Under the pieces are notes generated by a model. That model did no database searches. It was given only the letters and a program-made list of their open reading frames with translations, and was not told where the DNA came from. From assembly GCF_020268605.1 (NCBI RefSeq), contig NZ_CP084222.1, forward strand, positions 868,001-932,000: DNA of 64,000 bases, given 5' to 3'. Source of the DNA: Arsenophonus apicola. Lineage in GTDB: Bacteria > Pseudomonadota > Gammaproteobacteria > Enterobacterales > Enterobacteriaceae. Of the stretch, positions 45,459 to 55,175 are shown piece after piece (within the stretch, counting starts at the first letter, position 1; the number at the start of each line of letters is the position of its first letter). Made by a program: the position numbers and the translations under genes.

Positions 45459-46841
45459 ATGAAAAAATTTATCTCTCTTTTTATCACCATTAGCCTAATG
45501 GGACTAAGTGCCACAGGGCAAGCTGAAAATTTATTGCAAGTCTATCAGAAAGCAAAAGAAAGTAATCCAGATTTACGTAAATCACTAGCAGAACGCGACC
45601 AAGCATTTGAAAAAATTAATGAAGCTCGAAGCCCTTTACTGCCGCAATTAGGTTTAGGTGCAAATTTCACCTATAACAGCGGTTATCGTGATAACCGAGA
45701 CACAGAAAACAACCAACTTGGCGCCAATATTAAACTCACCCAAACCATCTTTGATATGTCAAAATGGCAACAGTTAGACATACAAGAAAAAACCGCCGGT
45801 ATTGCTGATGTTACTTATCAAACTAATCAACAAAAATTAATTCTTGATACTGCCACAGCTTATTTTGACGTGTTACGCGCGATTGACTTATTAGACTATA
45901 TTGAAGCCCAGAAAAAAGCCGTTTATCGCCAGTTAGATCAAACAACCCAACGTTTTAACGTAGGATTAGTGGCTATTACTGATGTACAAAACGCCCGTGC
46001 TAATTATGACAGCGTATTGGCGCAGGAAGTATCGAGCCGTAATCAATTAGAAAATGCGTTGGAAAAATTACGCCAAGTTAGCGGCATCTATTACAGCCAA
46101 TTAGCCGTTTTAAATATTGATCACTTCCGCACGCAAACACCTGCTCGAGTAGAAAAACTATTAAAAGATGCTGAAACGCGCAACTTAAGTTTACTCAGCG
46201 CGCGTTTGTCACAAGATTTGGCGCGAGAAAATATTCGCTATGAACAGTCAGGACATTTACCTACCCTTGGATTAGAAGCATCAACGGGCGTTAACAACAC
46301 TCATTATCACGGTAGTGCTAATCATCTATGGAACCGAAATGATACTAGCTATACTGGCCAAAATAGCGTCGGACTAACGTTAAGTGTGCCGTTATATACC
46401 GGTGGCAAAACTAACTCACGCGTTGAACAAGCACAGTATGGTTATATTAGTGCCAGCGAACAGCTCGAAAGTACTTATCGCAATGTTATTCAAATAGTAC
46501 GCTCTTCCTACAATAATGTTATATCTTCTATTAGTAGCATCAAGGCTTACCAACAATTAGTCATTTCAGCACAAAGTTCGTTAGATGCGATGGAAGCAGG
46601 CTATCAAGTCGGCACGCGAACAATCGTGGACGTGTTGAACGCAACAACAACCCTTTTTCAGGCAAAACAGAATCTAGCTAATGCACGTTATGACTATCTG
46701 ATTAACGATCTGAAAATCCAGTATGCTCGTGGGACGTTAAATGAAAGCGATCTGATCCGTTTAAATAATAGCTTAGGCAAAACATTATCAACCTCACCGG
46801 ATACAATTATTAATCCGATGAATGTTCCACAAATACATTAA
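45459..46841 (+). CDS. tolC: Outer-membrane efflux channel TolC
   Basis: Trimeric channel-tunnel used by AcrAB-type efflux pumps and type I secretion. The 460-residue precursor has a signal peptide (MKKFISLFITISLMGLSATG, then QA), followed by the duplicated outer-membrane efflux-protein domain. Visible family blocks are QTIFDMSKWQQL, NVGLVAITDVQNARANYD and, in the second half, GTRTIVDVLNATT. E. coli TolC is 493 residues; the difference is at the nonessential C-terminus. I use ATG 45459 (AAGGA 6 bases upstream) rather than an earlier TTG, since it gives a proper signal peptide. A strong terminator follows. Confidence 0.95.
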   Translation: MKKFISLFITISLMGLSATGQAENLLQVYQKAKESNPDLRKSLAERDQAFEKINEARSPLLPQLGLGANFTYNSGYRDNRDTENNQLGANIKLTQTIFDMSKWQQLDIQEKTAGIADVTYQTNQQKLILDTATAYFDVLRAIDLLDYIEAQKKAVYRQLDQTTQRFNVGLVAITDVQNARANYDSVLAQEVSSRNQLENALEKLRQVSGIYYSQLAVLNIDHFRTQTPARVEKLLKDAETRNLSLLSARLSQDLARENIRYEQSGHLPTLGLEASTGVNNTHYHGSANHLWNRNDTSYTGQNSVGLTLSVPLYTGGKTNSRVEQAQYGYISASEQLESTYRNVIQIVRSSYNNVISSISSIKAYQQLVISAQSSLDAMEAGYQVGTRTIVDVLNATTTLFQAKQNLANARYDYLINDLKIQYARGTLNESDLIRLNNSLGKTLSTSPDTIINPMNVPQIH

Positions 46842-46862
46842 ATAAATACTCGCTTATTAATG

Positions 46863-46884
46863 CCCACATATTGTGGGTTTTTTT
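46863..46884 (+). terminator. Rho-independent terminator of tolC
   Basis: Stem CCCACA (46863-46868)/TGTGGG (46872-46877) with a 3-base loop is followed by seven T (46878-46884), 22 bases after the tolC stop. It separates tolC from ygiBC, which in E. coli are read together from the tolC promoters. Confidence 0.88.
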
Positions 46885-47045
46885 AGTGTAGCGAAAATTA
46901 ATTAGAAAAGTTGTATTTTTACCACTTAAAATAAATAATCCGATTGATAGCCATATTTCTGTCAGCTTTATGCTTTAATTTCCACCGTAATTACCCTATT
47001 CTATCCTAGTTTGACGATTTTTATTTCGACCTTTAGGATAGGTAA

Positions 47046-47786
47046 ATGATGATGAAAATAAAGCGCACGAAGAATATTAATCAAGATGCTTTTCGTAAAA
47101 GCTGGCGCGCCTACCGCTTAGCACCTGTCGCCTTAGCGATTAGTACGGTATTTATGTTGTCCGCTTGTGAACAAAGCGACGAAAGCGTATCTTTATATAC
47201 TAATGCAGAGGATTGTGCCCAGAAAAACCCCGCTCAAAGTGAACAATGTTCGCTTGCTTATAAAAATGCATTGCAGGAAGCAGCAAAAACTGCACCTAAA
47301 TATGCGACACGTGAAGATTGTGTGGCTGAATTTGGTGAAGAAAAATGTACTCAGGCTTCCAGCCAAATTGCAACGCAAACTACAGCTCAAACTGCAACAC
47401 AAACTCCAGCTCAAGCCGGTTTGGCAGAAAATCAAGCCAGTGGACAAAGTGGTAGTTTCTGGATGCCATTAATGGCAGGTTATATGATGGGACGCCTAAT
47501 GGGTGGTGGTGCAAATGCCCCAGCGCCTGCAGCGCAACCTCTGTTTAGCTCAAACAATCCTGCAAGTCCGGCCAATGGAAAATTTGTGGATGCCAGTGGC
47601 AAAAACTATGGACCGGCGGTAGCGGGAGGCAGAACAATGACTGTACCGCCATCAGCTCTTGCCCCCAAACCGGCAACGACGACCACTATCACTCGTGGTG
47701 GTTTCGGCGAATCAGTTGTTAAACAACAGGCTCACATGCAGCGTCAAAGTGCCACTTCGTCTTCTCAGCGTTCTATGGGAGGTTAA
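47046..47786 (+). CDS. ygiB: YgiB family protein (DUF1190, UPF0441)
   Basis: Conserved protein of unknown function in the tolC-ygiBC neighbourhood. The 246-residue product has an N-terminal hydrophobic segment ending in FMLSACEQ, which resembles a lipobox, then Cys-containing repeats (DCAQKNP, DCVAEFGEEKC), a Gly/Met-rich patch (SFWMPLMAGYMMGRLMGGG) and a Ser/Thr-rich tail ending SQRSMGG. A stretch of about 15 residues rich in TQ/TA dipeptides near residue 110 makes it longer than E. coli YgiB. The ATG at 47046 has AGGA 7 bases upstream. It is followed directly by ygiC. Confidence 0.92.
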   Translation: MMMKIKRTKNINQDAFRKSWRAYRLAPVALAISTVFMLSACEQSDESVSLYTNAEDCAQKNPAQSEQCSLAYKNALQEAAKTAPKYATREDCVAEFGEEKCTQASSQIATQTTAQTATQTPAQAGLAENQASGQSGSFWMPLMAGYMMGRLMGGGANAPAPAAQPLFSSNNPASPANGKFVDASGKNYGPAVAGGRTMTVPPSALAPKPATTTTITRGGFGESVVKQQAHMQRQSATSSSQRSMGG

Positions 47787-47791
47787 TGGCG

Positions 47792-48952
47792 ATGATAAGG
47801 ATGCCCATCACTGAACGCCCTGATTGGAAAGAAAAGGCAACTGAATTTGGTTTTCATTTTCACACCTTATACGGTGAACCTTATTGGTGTGAAAATGCCT
47901 ATTATCAATTTACTATGCAACAAGTGGAAGATCTTGAAGCAACCACCGCTGAAATACATCAAATGTGCCTGCAAGTGGTGGAAAAAGTAGTGAATAACGA
48001 GGAATTATTGTTAAAATTTCAGATCCCTAAACATTGTTGGGAATTTGTTAATCACTCATGGAAAACTAATCAACCTTCACTCTATTCCCGATTAGATTTA
48101 GCTTATGATGGTAAAACACCGGCAAAATTATTAGAAAATAATGCAGATACACCCACATCTTTATATGAAAGCGCATTTTTTCAGTGGATCTGGTTAGAAG
48201 ATCAGATCAATGCTGGCAATTTACCAGCCAATGCTGATCAATTTAATAGTATACAAGAGCAACTTATTGAACGCTTTACGCAACTACGTGAATCATTTGG
48301 CTTTAACTGGTTACATTTTGCCTGCTGTCAAGATAGTGACGAAGATCGCGGCACTATCCAATACTTACAAGACTGTGCTTACGAAGCCAATATTGCAACC
48401 GAATTTCTCTATGTTGATCAAATTGGTTTAGGTGAAAAAGGACAATTTACCGATCCTAATAATCAAGTTATTAGCAATCTGTTTAAATTATATCCTTGGG
48501 AGTTTATGTTTAGAGAGATTTTTTCTACTAAGTTAGCCGATGCCGGAGTAAAGTGGTTAGAGCCAGCCTGGAAAAGCATTATTTCTAACAAGGCATTACT
48601 ACCTATGTTATGGGAAATGTTTCCTAATCATCCCAATCTGTTACCTGCTTATTTTGCTGAAGCTAATCCGCCGAAACTGGATCGCTATGTGATCAAACCT
48701 ATTTTTTCACGCGAAGGGGCAAATATTCGTATCATCGATAATGAACGTGAAATTGCCTCAATAGATGGCCCATATGGCGAAGAAGGTATGATTATTCAAC
48801 AATTTTATCCCCTGCCTCAATTTGAAAATAACTATACCTTAATCGGTAGTTGGCTGGTAAATGATCAACCGGCAGGAATTGGTATTCGAGAAGACAAGCA
48901 ATTAATTACCCAGGATCTGTCCCGTTTTTATCCGCATATTATTCTAAACTAA
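47792..48952 (+). CDS. ygiC: YgiC, glutathionylspermidine synthase-like ATP-grasp protein
   Basis: An ATP-grasp protein related to the synthetase domain of glutathionylspermidine synthase; the true substrate is unknown. The 386 residues equal E. coli YgiC. Family blocks include LLENNADTPTSLYE, LYPWEFM, SNKALLPMLWEMFPNHPNLLPAY, KPIFSREGANI and GSWLVNDQPAGIGIRED. I use the ATG at 47792, which puts GGGAGG at 9 bases; the in-frame ATG at 47786 overlaps the ygiB stop but is only 3 bases from the ribosome site. ygiBC probably form one unit. Confidence 0.92.
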   Translation: MIRMPITERPDWKEKATEFGFHFHTLYGEPYWCENAYYQFTMQQVEDLEATTAEIHQMCLQVVEKVVNNEELLLKFQIPKHCWEFVNHSWKTNQPSLYSRLDLAYDGKTPAKLLENNADTPTSLYESAFFQWIWLEDQINAGNLPANADQFNSIQEQLIERFTQLRESFGFNWLHFACCQDSDEDRGTIQYLQDCAYEANIATEFLYVDQIGLGEKGQFTDPNNQVISNLFKLYPWEFMFREIFSTKLADAGVKWLEPAWKSIISNKALLPMLWEMFPNHPNLLPAYFAEANPPKLDRYVIKPIFSREGANIRIIDNEREIASIDGPYGEEGMIIQQFYPLPQFENNYTLIGSWLVNDQPAGIGIREDKQLITQDLSRFYPHIILN

Positions 48953-49272
48953 CTTTTGCAACATAGGCGCAAGATAATGACAAGCTAATCATTATCTTGC
49001 TGTTGTTACTATTATGATTAGCAGATTAAAAATAGACAATAAAATTAGCCGGCGGACAAATTAATTAGCAACTATTTTTTGTCTGAGCACTCCACCTCAG
49101 TTCAGCCAAGCAAATTTATTCGTTTAAGCACTCAGCCTATATTTCCACTCTATAGCGATAGATTTAAAATGTGTTTGTTATTTAATAAACACTTTCCAGT
49201 ATGACAGCACTGGTTAACCATAAAACTCATATAGGACAAAATTCCATCATGAAATATGGCTTATTCCGTCGG
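48953..49272. other. Intergenic region between ygiC and ribB
   Basis: A 320-base spacer between convergent ygiC and ribB. It contains a perfect 12-bp inverted repeat, GCAAGATAATGA (48969-48980)/TCATTATCTTGC (48989-49000), with an 8-base loop; no T tract follows. E. coli has ygiD and zupT near here; no remnant is visible. A short open frame at 49201-49413 is antisense to ribB and not credible. Confidence 0.55.
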
Positions 49273-49926
49273 CTAACCGGCCTTTTGAGTAAATTGCTGA
49301 CGATAGGTTACCAGATCTTCAATCGTTATTACCGGCATATCATGTTGCTTGGCAAAGATAAGCACTTCTGGCATACGGGCCATGGTACCATCGTCATTTG
49401 TCAACTCACATAAAACGCCTGCTGGCTTAAAACCGGCTAAAGTCACCAAATCAATGGTCGCTTCGGTATGACCGCGACGCTGCAATACTCCCCCTTGTTG
49501 GGCTCTTAACGGAAAAACATGCCCTGGCCGATTAAGATCGGTAGGCTTTGCATCATCGGCAATGGCTTTACGAATAGTCATTAAACGATCACTGGCCGAG
49601 ACCCCGGTTGTCACCCCTTCAGAAGCCTCAATAGTGATAGTAAATGCGGTTTGAAACTGACTGGAATTTTCTTCAACCATCATTGGTAATGCTAGCTGCT
49701 TACGGCGTTCTTCCGTTATACAAAGACAAACAATTCCACTGCCATGGCGGATAGTTAATGCCATCTGTTCAACTGTCATTGTTTCAGCGGCAAAAATAAT
49801 ATCACCCTCGTTTTCACGGCTTTCGTCGTCAAGTACCATAACACCTTTACCTTGACGTAATGCCTCAAGAGCGCGCTCTATACGTTCGATCGGAGTGCCA
49901 TATACGGAAAGTGACGTCTGATTCAT
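49273..49926 (-). CDS. ribB: 3,4-dihydroxy-2-butanone 4-phosphate synthase
   Basis: Converts ribulose 5-phosphate to the four-carbon riboflavin precursor. The 217-residue protein (E. coli 217) has the acidic loop DDESRENEGDI, with the metal-binding Glu residues, GSGIVCLC, TTGVSASDR, GHVFPLRAQ and GHTEATIDL. It stands alone behind an FMN riboswitch, so flavin levels should control it. The ATG has GAGG about 8 bases upstream. Confidence 0.96.
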   Translation of the reverse strand: MNQTSLSVYGTPIERIERALEALRQGKGVMVLDDESRENEGDIIFAAETMTVEQMALTIRHGSGIVCLCITEERRKQLALPMMVEENSSQFQTAFTITIEASEGVTTGVSASDRLMTIRKAIADDAKPTDLNRPGHVFPLRAQQGGVLQRRGHTEATIDLVTLAGFKPAGVLCELTNDDGTMARMPEVLIFAKQHDMPVITIEDLVTYRQQFTQKAG

Positions 49927-50050
49927 GGTAAAACCTCATCAATAAATACTAAATTACCAGAACCAGGGCGAGCTTGGGAGTATAAAAAATCAAACTAGTA
50001 TCTTAAAAACCTGCGCACAATTGGCAGATCGCAAAACTACAGATATCGTT

Positions 50051-50207
<157 letters not shown>

Positions 50208-50451
50208 AAACAGCTAAACTATATCGTGAATATAGATCTGTGGCAATCAACAACAGCAAAATATATGATTGAAACAGTATTATCATCTATATAGTCAGCC
50301 AACTTGGTTTTATGTGGTTATTTCCGCTAATTTAGAGCCATTTTTATCACCAAATTTATTAAAAATAATTTTGTCAAAGCTAGCTGATTATTTTAAGATC
50401 TATTATTAAATAACCGATAGATTATAATTTGTGACCTGAAAGGATATAGTA

Positions 50452-50718
50452 ATGCTTGACGCGAAAAAAATTGAACAAGTTGTTCGCCAGATCAAAGATA
50501 CCTTACCGCAAGGGATACGTGACTTAGGCGAAGATCTTGATAAAAAGCTACGGGCAATATTACAGTCCCAATTAGGAAAATTCGATTTAGTTTCGCGTGA
50601 AGAATTTGATATTCAGACACAAGTTTTACTGCGCACCCGTGAAAAAATGATCGAAATGGAAAAACGCATCGAACAATTAGAAAAAAAAGAGGTAGCTAAC
50701 GAAAACAAAAATGAATAA
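50452..50718 (+). CDS. ubiK: Ubiquinone biosynthesis accessory factor UbiK (YqiC)
   Basis: A small BMFP-family protein that helps the soluble Ubi complex in aerobic ubiquinone synthesis. It has 88 residues. An amphipathic N-terminal helix (MLDAKKIEQVVRQIKDTLPQ) precedes a conserved EDLDKKLRAILQ block, and a C-terminal coiled coil (REKMIEMEKRIEQLEKKE) should trimerise it. The ribosome site AAAGGA lies about 7 bases upstream. It is divergent from ribB and convergent with hldE, with a two-way terminator between. Confidence 0.93.
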   Translation: MLDAKKIEQVVRQIKDTLPQGIRDLGEDLDKKLRAILQSQLGKFDLVSREEFDIQTQVLLRTREKMIEMEKRIEQLEKKEVANENKNE

Positions 50719-50722
50719 CAAA

Positions 50723-50760
50723 AATGCCACGATATTACTATCGTGGCATTGCTATTTTTT
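50723..50760. terminator. Bidirectional terminator between ubiK and hldE
   Basis: A perfect 12-bp stem AATGCCACGATA (50723-50734)/TATCGTGGCATT (50739-50750) with loop TTAC. On the plus strand T6 follows at 50755-50760; on the minus strand the A run before the stem gives a T tract. It serves both convergent genes. Confidence 0.9.
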
Positions 50761-50771
50761 ATGCCAAAATA

Positions 50772-52199
50772 TTAATCATTTTTCATAATGCTATTAATGA
50801 TATTTGTTGTAGACAGCCCTTGTTCAAAATTAAGCACTTTAACTTCGCCACCTGCCGCCCAGACCTCTTGGCTACCGGCAATATCTTCCGGCTTATAATC
50901 ACCACCTTTAACTAATACATCGGGTAAGATTTCACTGATCAGGCGTTGAGGCGTATCCTCTTCAAACGAGACCACCCAATCTACCGAACCTAGCGCTCCT
51001 AATACGGTCATACGTTGAGCTAATGGATTAATAGGACGATCATCACCTTTTAGCCGTTTAGTTGAAGCATCACTATTGACAGCAACAATCAATCGATCGC
51101 CTAGTTTACGCGCATTGGCTAAATAGATAACATGCCCGGCATGTAAAATATCAAAGCAACCATTGGTCATCACGATCTTCTCACCACGACTACGAGCCGC
51201 AGCAACCGCATGCTTTAGTTGCTGTTCATTCATCACCCCAAAACCATCATCAGCGCGACCATGAATGGCATTCTCCAACTCAATCGGTGATACAGTTGAA
51301 GTACCTAGTTTTCCAACCACAACTCCAGCGGCCGCATTAGCTAATACACAAGCTTGATGAAAATCCTGTCGCGCGGCTAACGCCGTGGCCAACACAGCAA
51401 TAACCGTATCGCCGGCGCCGGTAACATCATAAACTTCCTGCGCTTGGGTCGGTAAATGTAAAGGCGGTTTTTCACGTTGTAATAATGTCATCCCTCGTTC
51501 TGAACGAGTGATCAGTAATCCTTTAAGATCAAGGGAATCAATTAACTTCATTCCTTTCTGCTCAATTTCAGCATTGTTAGCACATTTACCAACAATGGCT
51601 TCAAATTCAGACATATTGGGGGTCAATAAAGTCGCTCCACGATAACGCTCAAAATCATTACCTTTCGGATCAATAAGTACCGGTACTTGAGCAGTATTTG
51701 CTAATGCAATGATCTGTGAAATTTGTGCTAAAGCACCTTTACCATAATCAGACAATACCAGTGCCCCAACATGTGGCAAAGCTTGCCGAATACGATCTAA
51801 CAGCGGATTTATATCGACACTAGCAAAGCCTTCTTCAAAATCAAGCCGAATAAGTTGTTGATTATGAGATAGAATTCTCAGCTTAGTAATAGTAGGATGC
51901 GTTGATAAGGTAACAAAATCACAACATACATTGGCTTGATTGAGTTTCTCTGTTAATACTTCAGCAGCATCATCAATACCTGTCAGCCCTACCAGACGAA
52001 CATTAGCGCCTAAAGCAGCAATATTCATAGCAACATTAGCTGCACCACCTGGCCGTTCTTCTTTCATTTCCACTTTGACAACTGGAACGGGCGCTTCTGG
52101 CGAAATTCGGTTAGTTAATCCATACCAATAACGATCTAACATAACATCGCCGATCACCAAAATATTAGCCTGTTTAAAATCAGGGAGAGTGATTTTCAT
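50772..52199 (-). CDS. hldE: Bifunctional heptose kinase/adenylyltransferase HldE
   Basis: Makes ADP-heptose for the LPS inner core: the N-terminal ribokinase-fold domain phosphorylates heptose-7-phosphate at C1 and the C-terminal domain transfers AMP. The 475-residue protein has PGGAANVAMNIAALG, the kinase anion hole DVTGAGDT at about 260, and the nucleotidyltransferase motif TNGCFDILHAGHV at about 350-362. E. coli HldE is 477 residues. I start at ATG 52199, which gives MKITLPDF and has GGAG/AAGG upstream; the in-frame start at 52271 adds unrelated residues. It predicts that LPS inner core is still made. Confidence 0.95.
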   Translation of the reverse strand: MKITLPDFKQANILVIGDVMLDRYWYGLTNRISPEAPVPVVKVEMKEERPGGAANVAMNIAALGANVRLVGLTGIDDAAEVLTEKLNQANVCCDFVTLSTHPTITKLRILSHNQQLIRLDFEEGFASVDINPLLDRIRQALPHVGALVLSDYGKGALAQISQIIALANTAQVPVLIDPKGNDFERYRGATLLTPNMSEFEAIVGKCANNAEIEQKGMKLIDSLDLKGLLITRSERGMTLLQREKPPLHLPTQAQEVYDVTGAGDTVIAVLATALAARQDFHQACVLANAAAGVVVGKLGTSTVSPIELENAIHGRADDGFGVMNEQQLKHAVAAARSRGEKIVMTNGCFDILHAGHVIYLANARKLGDRLIVAVNSDASTKRLKGDDRPINPLAQRMTVLGALGSVDWVVSFEEDTPQRLISEILPDVLVKGGDYKPEDIAGSQEVWAAGGEVKVLNFEQGLSTTNIINSIMKND

Positions 52200-52309
52200 C
52201 CTTACTCCAATTACAAATAAATTACCGCAATCAAGATTGCTACCAATAGTAACATAGCCCAGCCCTATCAATCATATTAAAAAGTATGGCCAGTCAATTC
52301 TATTTCAAC

Positions 52310-55162
52310 TTAATTGGCATAAAACCATTTTTGCCAAATAAGCAGGACTTTTTCACGTTGTTGTTTAAACTGAGAGACTAACACTTTGCTGGGCAACGCC
52401 TGTAATGACAAATGATGCAATGTGTCTCGCATTTCAGTATAAATCTTAATTAGCTGTTCAGCTTCCTCGTTAGACATTACCGCATATTCAGCTAACAAGG
52501 TAAAAATACGCACATTATCTGACCAACGAAGTAATGCTACATTATCTGCACAGTAACGTAATACCAGATATTGAGCAATAAATTCAATATCAGTGATACC
52601 GCCAGGATCGGTTTTTAAATCAAAATATGCCTGCTGCCGGTTAGCTTGGTGCTGATACATTTTTTGTCGCATCTTAACGACCTGCTGACGCAATATCGTT
52701 TCTTCTCTTGGTATGAGCAGAGCTTCTCGTCGAATTCGGTTAAACGCTTGTTCTAATTGCGGTTCAGCAAAAACCATTCGCGCTCGGATCAAAGCTTGAT
52801 GCTCCCAAGTCCAGGCTTGCGTTTTCTGATAATCCTCGAATGATTGGAATGTACTCACCAACATGCCAGATTCACCTGATGGGCGCAAACGAGCATCTAC
52901 CTGATAAAGGATACCTGAAGAAGTTCGGGTACTAAAGAGATGAAGAATTTGCTGGGCGAGTCGTAAATAAAACTGGCGACCTTCAATGACGCGTTGCCCA
53001 TCGGTGACAATACCTAATGGGCAATCAAACAAAAAAACTAAATCTAAATCAGAACCATACCCCAATTCAAAGCCACCCAGTTTACCATAACCTACAACGG
53101 CAAAACCGGTTACGCCAACTGGTTGTTGAGATAGATGAGCAGGTTTACCATAACGCTTAGTTAATTTATTCCACGCCAGTTGTACCACTACTTCAATAAT
53201 AGCTTCGGCCAAATAGGTCAAATGATCACTCACTTTCATAACCGAAAGCACGCCAGCAATATCTTCAGCAGCAATGCGTAAAAGCTGAGCTTGTTTGAAT
53301 TGCCGCAATGCTTCAAGCTGCTGTTCATCATCATTTTCATCAATGCGCAATAAATATTGGCGTAATTCATCGCGATAAGCGGTAACGGGTAATGGCTGGT
53401 AAAGTGAGAAGGGATCGATTAATTCATCTAGTAATAATGGATGACGAGCTAATTGCTCAGCAATCATTGGTGATGCTGCACAAAAACGGATCACATGCGT
53501 TAATACCTGTTCAGATTCTAAAATTAATTCTAAATAAGTTGTCCTACTAACTATACTGATAAGCAAGGGAATAATTCGTTGTAAAATCCGATTAATATCA
53601 TCTCTATGATAGATTTTAGCTATCAATTTTGGCATTAATTGATCAAGTACCTCGCGACCACGGGGACCAATGGTTCGCTTAGCTAAATCTTGGCGAAATG
53701 GCCATAACTGTTTAATAATATTTTGTTTTTTCTCGTCTTTACACTCAGATAATAGGGTTTCCAGTTCACTTTCACTACTAATTTGTTGCCAGAAATAAAC
53801 AAAAAATGTTAACAGAGTATCATCGCTTTTCTCATCATTTCGACCAATAATTTGCACAAATATCGCGTGGACACTTTGCATTCTAGCTGTAAGTTGCTGA
53901 TAAAATGCCGGCCAATCGTTAAACCCCATCGCCCATGCCAGTCGCGCCTGTTGTAAAGCTTGCTTAGGTAACATCTGAGTTTGTTGATCATTAATAGATT
54001 GCAATATATTTTCTGTTCGCCGTAAAAACAGATAATTATCCGTTAATTGCGTTACCTGTTCTGTTGTCAGCAATGAAAGCTCATCAATAGCGATTAATGT
54101 AGGCAACAAAGCCGGCGAGCGTAAGCTAGGTTCACGGCCACCTCGAATTAACTGGAAAACTTGGCCAATAAACTCTATTTCACGGATACCACCGGCACCC
54201 AATTTAATATTATCTTGCCAACCCTGGCGACGGACTTCACGCTCAATCATGTTTTTCATATTACGCAACGATTGAATAACACTAAAATCGATATAGCGGC
54301 GAAAAACAAAGGAACGCAACATATTTTTTAATCCATCACTATAAACTGAGTTATCATCACCTATAATGCGCATTTTGATCATCGCATAACGTTCCCAGTC
54401 GCGTCCCTGTTCCTGGTAATAATCTTCTAAAGCAGCAAAACTAAAAACTAATGGCCCACTATCACCAAACGGACGAAGGCGCATATCAACCCGATAGACA
54501 AAACCATCTATCGTTTTCTGCGCCAATAAGTTAATTAATTTTTGGCCTAATCGGGTAAAAAACTGGCTATTTTCCATCTGACGGCGTCCCCCTTGGGTAG
54601 CACCATTTTCAGGAAAGGCAAAAATCAAATCGACATCGGACGAGAAATTTAACTCTCCACCGCCTAATTTGCCCATAGCAAGGATCAGTAATGGTTGTGG
54701 TTGTCCCTCTGGATCACAAGGAGTTCCCCAATTTCGACAACACACCGCATACAGCCAATCTCTCGCAACGATGATTAACGTTTCGGCTAACTCACTCAAA
54801 TGCCGTAATATCTGCAGCTTACTATTGCTATCATCATGGAATAGTTGTAACCAGGCGATCCTAATTAGCATTTGATGACGAAATTGCCTTAGGATCCGCT
54901 GCAACTCCTCCTCACCAGCAATATTGGCTAGCTGTTTGGTTAACCATTGATGATAATGTTGCCATTCGCCTATTTGCGGTGGCTGTTGACGAATAGCCGT
55001 CCACCAAGCTGGATGGTTTTTGATCTGCTGATAGGCAAAATCACTTAAGGCAAAAAATATTTTTTCTTGCGGCGATAGCGGTAAAAGTTCAGGCGCATGA
55101 CACTGAAAATCATCTACCACCCATTGCGCCTGCTGAACCAATATTGATGGCAGCAATTTCAT
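52310..55162 (-). CDS. glnE: Glutamine synthetase adenylyltransferase/deadenylyltransferase
   Basis: Switches glutamine synthetase off and on by adding and removing AMP, under PII control. The 950-residue protein (E. coli 946) has two nucleotidyltransferase domains: the N-terminal one with GKLGGGELNFSSDVDLIF at about 170-187, and the C-terminal one with GKLGGFELGYGSDLDLVF near 700. Each keeps the paired Asp residues. It lies between ygiF (13-base gap) and hldE, as in E. coli. An intact copy means nitrogen regulation has been kept despite the loss of ptsP nearby. Confidence 0.96.
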   Translation of the reverse strand: MKLLPSILVQQAQWVVDDFQCHAPELLPLSPQEKIFFALSDFAYQQIKNHPAWWTAIRQQPPQIGEWQHYHQWLTKQLANIAGEEELQRILRQFRHQMLIRIAWLQLFHDDSNSKLQILRHLSELAETLIIVARDWLYAVCCRNWGTPCDPEGQPQPLLILAMGKLGGGELNFSSDVDLIFAFPENGATQGGRRQMENSQFFTRLGQKLINLLAQKTIDGFVYRVDMRLRPFGDSGPLVFSFAALEDYYQEQGRDWERYAMIKMRIIGDDNSVYSDGLKNMLRSFVFRRYIDFSVIQSLRNMKNMIEREVRRQGWQDNIKLGAGGIREIEFIGQVFQLIRGGREPSLRSPALLPTLIAIDELSLLTTEQVTQLTDNYLFLRRTENILQSINDQQTQMLPKQALQQARLAWAMGFNDWPAFYQQLTARMQSVHAIFVQIIGRNDEKSDDTLLTFFVYFWQQISSESELETLLSECKDEKKQNIIKQLWPFRQDLAKRTIGPRGREVLDQLMPKLIAKIYHRDDINRILQRIIPLLISIVSRTTYLELILESEQVLTHVIRFCAASPMIAEQLARHPLLLDELIDPFSLYQPLPVTAYRDELRQYLLRIDENDDEQQLEALRQFKQAQLLRIAAEDIAGVLSVMKVSDHLTYLAEAIIEVVVQLAWNKLTKRYGKPAHLSQQPVGVTGFAVVGYGKLGGFELGYGSDLDLVFLFDCPLGIVTDGQRVIEGRQFYLRLAQQILHLFSTRTSSGILYQVDARLRPSGESGMLVSTFQSFEDYQKTQAWTWEHQALIRARMVFAEPQLEQAFNRIRREALLIPREETILRQQVVKMRQKMYQHQANRQQAYFDLKTDPGGITDIEFIAQYLVLRYCADNVALLRWSDNVRIFTLLAEYAVMSNEEAEQLIKIYTEMRDTLHHLSLQALPSKVLVSQFKQQREKVLLIWQKWFYAN

Positions 55163-55175
55163 AAAATGCCTTTCA

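Noticed and set aside
49201..49413. Plus-strand 70-codon frame at the 3' end of ribB
   Set aside because: Mostly antisense to ribB, with no ribosome site; ribB is unambiguous.
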